Source of the DNA: Bacillota bacterium
GTDB lineage: Bacteria > Bacillota_I > Bacilli_A > Erysipelotrichales > Erysipelotrichaceae
Assembly: GCA_023426935.1 (NCBI GenBank)
Contig: JAEZBR010000068.1
Coordinates: forward strand, 1-29,197
Length of the DNA stretch: 29,197 nucleotides
Direction: 5' to 3'
The notes below the pieces were generated by a model, which was not told the origin of the DNA, searched no databases, and was given only the letters and a program-made list of their open reading frames with translations. Of the stretch, positions 25,727 through 29,197 are shown in pieces (the first letter of the stretch is position 1; each line of letters opens with the position of its first letter). Position numbers and translations under genes: made by a program.

Positions 25727-26098
25727 ATGAAAGAAAAAGCAAAAGAAACAAAAAAACCAAACATCTTAGTAAGGCCACATCAAATGTATCGTGGCAAGGA
25801 TTATGTTTCCGGAAAGGAATATGCACGGATTGTCGGCCGCGATTACAGTACCATTAAAAAGAAATTACGGGCTGGCAATATTCCTTGCATTAAGACAGCA
25901 TCCGGAGCTTATCTGATTAAAGCGGATACCGAGTATGTTGATTTAAGACATTTCAATCATCGCGGCGGTAATCGCAAGAAGACGGTTGAAACCAAAAAAA
26001 TAGCAGATAAAAAAACAGCGGCCAAAAAAGTAGTTTCTAAGAAAGCGGCTCCTAAGAAAGCAGCATCTAAGAAAGTCGTCGCCAAGAAAAAGAAGTAA
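25727..26098 (+). CDS. Winged-helix-like protein with periodic histone-H1-like lysine tail
   Basis: 123-residue basic protein in two parts. Residues about 22-70 (DYVSGKEYARIVGRDYST, then IKKKLRAGNIPC and SGAYLIKAD) look like an excisionase/MerR-type winged helix-turn-helix that binds DNA. Residues 84-123 hold 18 lysines in 40 positions, and the KK pairs recur exactly every five residues (90-91, 95-96, 100-101, 105-106, 110-111, 115-116, 120-121), spaced by small residues such as AAP, AAS and VVS. Such tails occur in eukaryotic histone H1 and bacterial H1-like nucleoid proteins. A nucleoid-associated or global DNA-binding role is inferred. No family name can be given. A strong terminator follows. 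Confidence 0.7.
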   Translation: MKEKAKETKKPNILVRPHQMYRGKDYVSGKEYARIVGRDYSTIKKKLRAGNIPCIKTASGAYLIKADTEYVDLRHFNHRGGNRKKTVETKKIADKKTAAKKVVSKKAAPKKAASKKVVAKKKK

Positions 26099-26109
26099 AA
26101 ATTATAGCC

Positions 26110-26137
26110 AACCGGGGTTTAAATACCTCGGTTTTTT
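26110..26137 (+). terminator. Intrinsic terminator after the lysine-tail gene
   Basis: AACCGGGGT pairs with ACCTCGGTT (9 bp including one G-U) around loop TTAAAT, followed by T6. Good rho-independent terminator. Confidence 0.85.
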
Positions 26138-26155
26138 AGTGCTCAAATATTAATC

Positions 26156-26185
26156 TTTACAAGGCCAGGAAATATCGCTTATGAT
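26156..26185 (+). promoter_or_regulatory. Promoter of the 82-residue gene
   Basis: TTTACA (26156-26161), 18-bp spacer, TATGAT (26180-26185). AAGG lies 10 bases before the ATG at 26204. Confidence 0.6.
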
Positions 26186-26203
26186 AACTATAAGGTAATT
26201 AAA

Positions 26204-26452
26204 ATGTCAGAAACGAAACTATTGGTTGATGTTGTATGTGTTCATTATAAGAGCGGGCATATAAAACCGATTCAGATTGTTTGGGAAAATGGCATTCATT
26301 ATAATGTGGACAAAGTGCTTAAAATTGAGCAACGTGCTTCCTTGAAAAGCGGCGGCAGCGGGTTACGCTATACTTGTTTAATTCATGGTCAACAACGTTA
26401 TTTGTACCTGCAGGATGACAATTCTTGGTTCATTGAAAAATTAGGCAGTTAA
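26204..26452 (+). CDS. Small conserved protein, function unknown
   Basis: 82-residue soluble protein, probably all-beta. The order VDVVCVHYKSGHIKPIQIVWENG, then YNVDKVLKIEQRASLKSGG, RYTCLIHGQQRYLYLQDD and WFIEK resembles a conserved hypothetical family found across Bacillota, which I recognise only by pattern. No catalytic motif, no membrane helix. It has its own promoter and appears monocistronic. Its stop codon is immediately followed by the stop of a decayed gene on the other strand. Confidence 0.7.
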   Translation: MSETKLLVDVVCVHYKSGHIKPIQIVWENGIHYNVDKVLKIEQRASLKSGGSGLRYTCLIHGQQRYLYLQDDNSWFIEKLGS

Positions 26453-26668
26453 TTATTCTGATCGTGTCCAATAGTTTGAGGTTTCACTGGGAACCCCGAA
26501 ACCGGAATAAGTCGTGAAACTTGCTTTGGCCATATAGTATTTTGCGTTTGAATAGATAAAGGTATTGGCTACCTGAGTCCAGGTTGACTTATTTACCTAA
26601 TTATAATTAATACCGGTCTTGATTGAAGCGTTACTGGGGTATTGATAAAGGATACCATTCAAACACAA
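26453..26668 (-). pseudogene. Decayed 3' remnant of a secreted or surface protein gene
   Basis: Reading the minus strand gives 23 residues (from LCLNGILYQYPSNAS), an in-frame TAG at 26599-26597, then 47 residues rich in Tyr, Ser, Thr and Trp (STWTQVANTF, YYMAKASFTTYSGFG, SNYWTRSE) ending in TAA at 26455-26453. The composition is that of an extracellular beta-rich domain, perhaps the end of a cell-surface or bacteriocin-like protein. There is no ATG start and a stop lies just upstream (26674-26672), so this is a relic. The rest of the gap to 26777 is AT-rich, and I see no further feature in it apart from a short open stretch in another frame. Confidence 0.5.
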
Positions 26669-26777
26669 TAGTCACCTCTTGATTAGATGGTGTTATTTTG
26701 ATAAACATTATGGGCGTTAGTAATTTATAATCAACTTAAGATTTTAATAACGCTCTCAATTCGTTAAGAGGTCACCG

Positions 26778-26808
26778 TTGATCTCATAATAAGGAATAGT
26801 GTTACAAT
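26778..26808 (+). promoter_or_regulatory. Promoter of the DUF362 gene
   Basis: TGTTACAAT (26800-26808) is an extended -10 element; TTGATC (26778-26783) gives a -35 with a long 19-bp spacer. AAGGAG precedes the ATG at 26831. Confidence 0.55.
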
Positions 26809-26830
26809 ATATGCAACGAAGGAGCACGAT

Positions 26831-27835
26831 ATGATGAACGAAAAAAAGCCTGGTATCGATGGCGAAAAGTATTTGCCTTACGAGAAAAGGACCGGAGGAG
26901 AATCAGTTGTTTATTTCACTACCGATCTTTCTAGCGAAGGGCTAGAACGAATATATAATAAGATAAGTGCGAATATCTCTGGGAGAGTGGCAATTAAACT
27001 TCATACCGGTGAACAACACGGGCCGAATATTATTCCGCGTCCCTGGGTTCAGAATTTAATCGAGAAAGATTTACCTCAAGCCCATATCATTGAGACTAAT
27101 ACTTATTATGACGGAGATCGTTATACGACCGAAAAACATCGAGAAACTTTAAAAGTTAACGGATGGACTTTTGCGCCAGTGGATATAACCGACGAGCATG
27201 GAACAGCCAAGTTACCGGTAACCAATGGAAAATGGTTTACAGAAATGTCGGTAGGAAAGGGAATCCTTGATTATGATTCCTTAGTTGTTCTAACTCATTT
27301 TAAAGGGCATACCCAAGGTGGGTTTGGTGGCTCTAATAAAAACATTGGAATAGGTTGTGCCGATGGTCGAATTGGCAAAGGAATGATTCATACCCAACCA
27401 GGATCTAAGAATCAGTGGGGTGTCGCCAAAGAGGAATTAATGGAGAAGATTAGTGAGTCAACTAAATCGGTGATTGATCACTTCGGGGATAAAGTCGTTT
27501 ATATCAATGTAATGCGTAATATGTCGGTGTCCTGTGATTGTGAAGGAATTGCTGCTCAACCGGTTGTTACACCGGATGTCGGTATTCTGGCTTCAACGGA
27601 TATTTTAGCGGTCGATCAGGCTTGCGTAGATTTAGTCTTTGCGATGAAGGAAAAAGATAACCATGACCTGGTAGAACGAATGACAACTAGACACGGGTTT
27701 AGACAGTTATCATATATGAAGGAGTTGGGAATGGGGAATGATAAGTATCAGTTGTTAGATATTGATCAAAATGATAAACAGATTGCCCCAGAAGATGCGG
27801 TGAAAGATGTTGTACCTTTCGGGCAAAACCGCTAA
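26831..27835 (+). CDS. DUF362-family protein
   Basis: 334-residue protein of the DUF362 family, whose role is not established. Recognisable parts are VAIKLHTGEQHGPN near the N-terminus, the HIIETNTYYDGDRY segment, the glycine-rich core THFKGHTQGGFGGSNKNIGIG and the CDCEG motif with nearby DVGILASTDILAVDQAC. Many relatives carry a C-terminal 4Fe-4S ferredoxin domain; this protein has no CxxCxxC cluster, so it is the short, cluster-free type. Three cysteines (in CDCEG and IGIGCADG) might still bind metal. It has its own promoter and no operon partner. Confidence 0.85.
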   Translation: MMNEKKPGIDGEKYLPYEKRTGGESVVYFTTDLSSEGLERIYNKISANISGRVAIKLHTGEQHGPNIIPRPWVQNLIEKDLPQAHIIETNTYYDGDRYTTEKHRETLKVNGWTFAPVDITDEHGTAKLPVTNGKWFTEMSVGKGILDYDSLVVLTHFKGHTQGGFGGSNKNIGIGCADGRIGKGMIHTQPGSKNQWGVAKEELMEKISESTKSVIDHFGDKVVYINVMRNMSVSCDCEGIAAQPVVTPDVGILASTDILAVDQACVDLVFAMKEKDNHDLVERMTTRHGFRQLSYMKELGMGNDKYQLLDIDQNDKQIAPEDAVKDVVPFGQNR

Positions 27836-27889
27836 GAATCCTTATAAATACAACCTAAGTTTATAGTTAAGAACTTGATTAATTATGGC

Positions 27890-27918
27890 TTGAACAAATC
27901 CGCGTTAGGCTTTATGAT
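27890..27918 (+). promoter_or_regulatory. Promoter of tRNA-Leu
   Basis: TTGAAC (27890-27895), exactly 17 bp, TATGAT (27913-27918); the mature tRNA begins 12 bases after the -10. Confidence 0.75.
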
Positions 27919-27929
27919 ATTAAGGCATT

Positions 27930-28016
27930 GCGGATATGGCGGAATTGGTAGACGCGCTAGCCTCAGGCGCTAGTGGAGTTAAATCCATACAGGTTCAAGT
28001 CCTGCTATCCGCACCA
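27930..28016 (+). tRNA. tRNA-Leu, anticodon CAG
   Basis: 87-nt class II tRNA with encoded CCA. Acceptor stem GCGGATA/TATCCGC is perfect. Anticodon stem CTAGC/GCTAG encloses loop CTCAGGC, so the anticodon is CAG (reads CUG). The long variable arm has a TGGA/TCCA stem, as expected for leucine. The T arm GG-TTCAAGT-CC is present, but its basal pair is an A-C mismatch. The D loop has the usual TTGGTAGA. The flanking promoter and terminator make it a single-gene unit, and it is the likely integration target of the element remnant downstream. Confidence 0.96.
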
Positions 28017-28025
28017 AGCTCAAAT

Positions 28026-28050
28026 AACCCTGATTCTATCAGGGTTTTTT
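28026..28050 (+). terminator. Intrinsic terminator after tRNA-Leu
   Basis: AACCCTGAT and ATCAGGGTT form a perfect 9-bp stem around a 3-nt loop, ending in T6. Confidence 0.9.
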
Positions 28051-28111
28051 AATGCGAAGGGGGAAAATGAGACAAGCGTACTTTGATCTCAAAAATGACA
28101 TTTATTTCAGG

Positions 28112-28507
28112 TTTACCCCCGAGTTTTACCCCGCAAAAATCAGGAAATTGCTCAAAAACCCGCATAAACAAAGGGTTTTTAAGCTTTACCTCCAAAAAAG
28201 TGTATTTACCCCTAAAACGACTATTTATGCCTAATTGTGAGTCATAAATGGTACATTTGTTGCACCAGATAGGCAAAAACAGGCATAAAAAGAGCTTATT
28301 TACCAATCCTGCACTAGCGACCTGCGCTAGTGGGAAAAAATAGATTAAGTTTTTGACAATACCCTTAAAAAGCCTTATAAATAAAGGACTTTTGAGTATA
28401 AAGGGGGAATAAAGCAATCTTAAAAACATGCCGTTTTTATGGCATTTACCTCGTAAATTGGCGTTTTTACCCGTTTTTACCTCCAAAACGAGTGTTTTTT
28501 TACCTCC
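28112..28507 (+). repeat. Nine same-orientation TTTACC motifs in a gene-free stretch
   Basis: TTTACC occurs at 28112, 28125, 28185, 28205, 28299, 28445, 28466, 28476 and 28499, always on the + strand. Most copies extend to TTTACC(C/T)C(C/T). They lie in two clusters, near the tRNA and near the integrase remnant, with spacings of 10, 13, 20, 21 and 23 bases. The pair at 28185/28205 and the pair at 28476/28499 share a longer unit: TTTACCTCCAAAA, then AGTGT, then a second motif. This resembles arm-type binding sites of a tyrosine integrase or iterons of a replication protein. The 28051-28513 stretch otherwise holds no credible gene. Confidence 0.6.
28312..28332. repeat. Perfect dyad mimicking the tRNA anticodon arm
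   Basis: CACTAGCG-ACCTG-CGCTAGTG is a perfect 8-bp inverted repeat. It can be read as CTAGC-N7-GCTAG, the same arms and 7-base spacing as the tRNA-Leu anticodon arm at 27956-27972, and it shares the 10-mer GCGCTAGTGG with the tRNA (27967-27976 and 28324-28333). Candidate integrase core site or att relic; the 7-base middle differs from that of the tRNA. Confidence 0.45.
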
Positions 28508-28513
28508 TGGACC

Positions 28514-29067
28514 CTAAAAATCCTGGGTAATATTCTCGATTATTTTCCCGGTTTTTATCTTGTCGTCGAAGTCTAAATGGGTATAAATATTAGCGGTGGT
28601 ACTGATATCCTGATGGCCTAGCCAAAGCTGGACATCCTTCAGACTAGCACCGCCTCTTAATAATCGAGTTCCGCAATAGTGTCTTAGGTAATGGAAGCGG
28701 ATATGTTTCACTCCGGCTTTTTTACAGAGATCACTGAAGCCATGAGTGACACGGTCAGGTTTAATAACCGTTCCGTCATGGTCAAGGCATACATGATCTT
28801 TAAAGTCTTGGTTATAGGATTTCCGGAAATGAAAACGATCATCTTCCTGTTGGGCTGGATCTTATGAAGCAAAGCTTCGACCGAAGGCAATAACGGATAA
28901 GTACGGGAACTGGATCTGGTCTTAGTTTCCATCCGGTCTATGACCTCAGTCTTTCCATTAAGCTGGAATTGAATCCGAGCATTATTTACGGATACGGTCT
29001 TTCTTTCGAAATCGATATCTTTCCACTTCAGACCTAAGATCTCACTTCTTCGCATGCCATATACCAT
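28514..29067 (-). pseudogene. Tyrosine recombinase/integrase remnant, frameshifted and 5'-truncated
   Basis: C-terminal catalytic domain of a phage/Tn916-type integrase in two frames. The first part (29067 to about 28860) carries the box I arginine in GMRRSEILGLKW and the KTRSSSRTYPL beta-hairpin lysine. A one-base shift at about 28840-28862 moves the reading into a second frame (QQEDDRFHFRK onward), which continues into HYLRH (box II), WLGHQDISTTANIY and the nucleophilic tyrosine. All catalytic residues remain but cannot be made as one protein. The N-terminal arm-binding and core-binding domains (about 200 residues) are absent: a stop codon directly precedes the first ATG at 29067. Its 3' end faces tRNA-Leu. 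Confidence 0.88.
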
Positions 29068-29197
29068 TTAACTATCAGGAATTCAAGTAGTTTTGATGAA
29101 AAAGTCTGAAAATGTAAACATTTGAGTTCATGTTCTTTGAAATTGTGAATAGTGTACAGACAAGCATTATGAAAACATCTTTGCAGTCTATCTTTGA
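29068..29197. other. Unassigned flank after the integrase break
   Basis: AT-rich sequence with no integrase similarity in any frame. An ATG at 29169 opens a frame that runs to the window edge (MKTSLQSIF); it is too short to name and has no clear ribosome site. This may be the edge of an insertion that cut the integrase. Confidence 0.3.

Noticed and set aside
28049..28486. 145-codon minus-strand ORF and a 60-codon plus-strand ORF next to the tRNA
   Set aside because: They cover the tRNA terminator edge and the TTTACC repeats, have no ribosome site, and their composition (runs of Phe/Leu/Lys) reflects the AT-rich repeats.
1..29197. CRISPR array
   Set aside because: No regularly spaced repeat of 24-40 bases with unique spacers was seen; the TTTACC motifs are too short and irregular.
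29169..29197. Naming the edge reading frame as a transposase
   Set aside because: Nine visible residues and a missing ribosome site do not allow a family assignment.

Overview
The window looks like chromosomal DNA of a moderately AT-rich Bacillota (Firmicutes). The evidence is strong AGGAGG-type ribosome sites, densely packed operons with ATGA/TAATG junctions, a FemAB-type peptidoglycan branching enzyme, an ECF-transporter S component, a BMP-lipoprotein nucleoside ABC system, a cytoplasmic GH13 amylase, and UGA used as a stop. The gene set suggests an Erysipelotrichia-like or neighbouring lineage, but that is inference; no rRNA or other phylogenetic marker is present.

Layout. (1) 1-4606: an operon that starts before the window: tldD (5' part missing), tldE, a FemX/MurM-like aminoacyltransferase, an ECF S component and a uridine-kinase-like P-loop kinase. 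(2) 4637-9697: a nucleoside importer (ATPase, two permeases, terminator), then the binding lipoprotein on its own strong promoter with a 5'-leader hairpin. (3) 9704-16804: a tightly coupled run of three HAD phosphatases, a small membrane protein, a GGDEF protein, a tandem pair of class II aldolase-fold proteins (one lacking the metal histidines), SurE nucleotidase and an alpha-amylase. (4) 16794-17438 (minus): YggS PLP-homeostasis protein. (5) 17534-20909: a pair of little-known proteins resembling DUF6323/DUF6179, then deoC and nagA, all overlapping. (6) 20913-24585: a heterodimeric ABC exporter with one degenerate ATPase site. (7) 24648-26452: a LysR regulator facing a small protein with a winged-helix-like head and a strictly periodic lysine-rich, histone-H1-like tail, then a small conserved protein. 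(8) 26453-27835: a decayed gene remnant and a DUF362 protein. (9) 27890-29197: tRNA-Leu(CAG), followed by what looks like the remains of an integrated element: nine same-orientation TTTACC motifs, a dyad that copies the geometry of the tRNA anticodon arm, and a frameshifted, 5'-truncated tyrosine integrase.

How the genes fit together. Several genes point to nucleoside uptake and salvage: a BMP-type importer, a uridine-kinase-like enzyme, SurE (nucleotide to nucleoside), HAD phosphatases, and DeoC (deoxyribose-phosphate to glyceraldehyde-3-phosphate and acetaldehyde). NagA and the amylase add amino-sugar and alpha-glucan carbon use. The least described parts are the KKxxx-tail protein, the enzyme/pseudo-enzyme aldolase pair, the DUF6323/DUF6179-like pair and the remnant element beside the tRNA.
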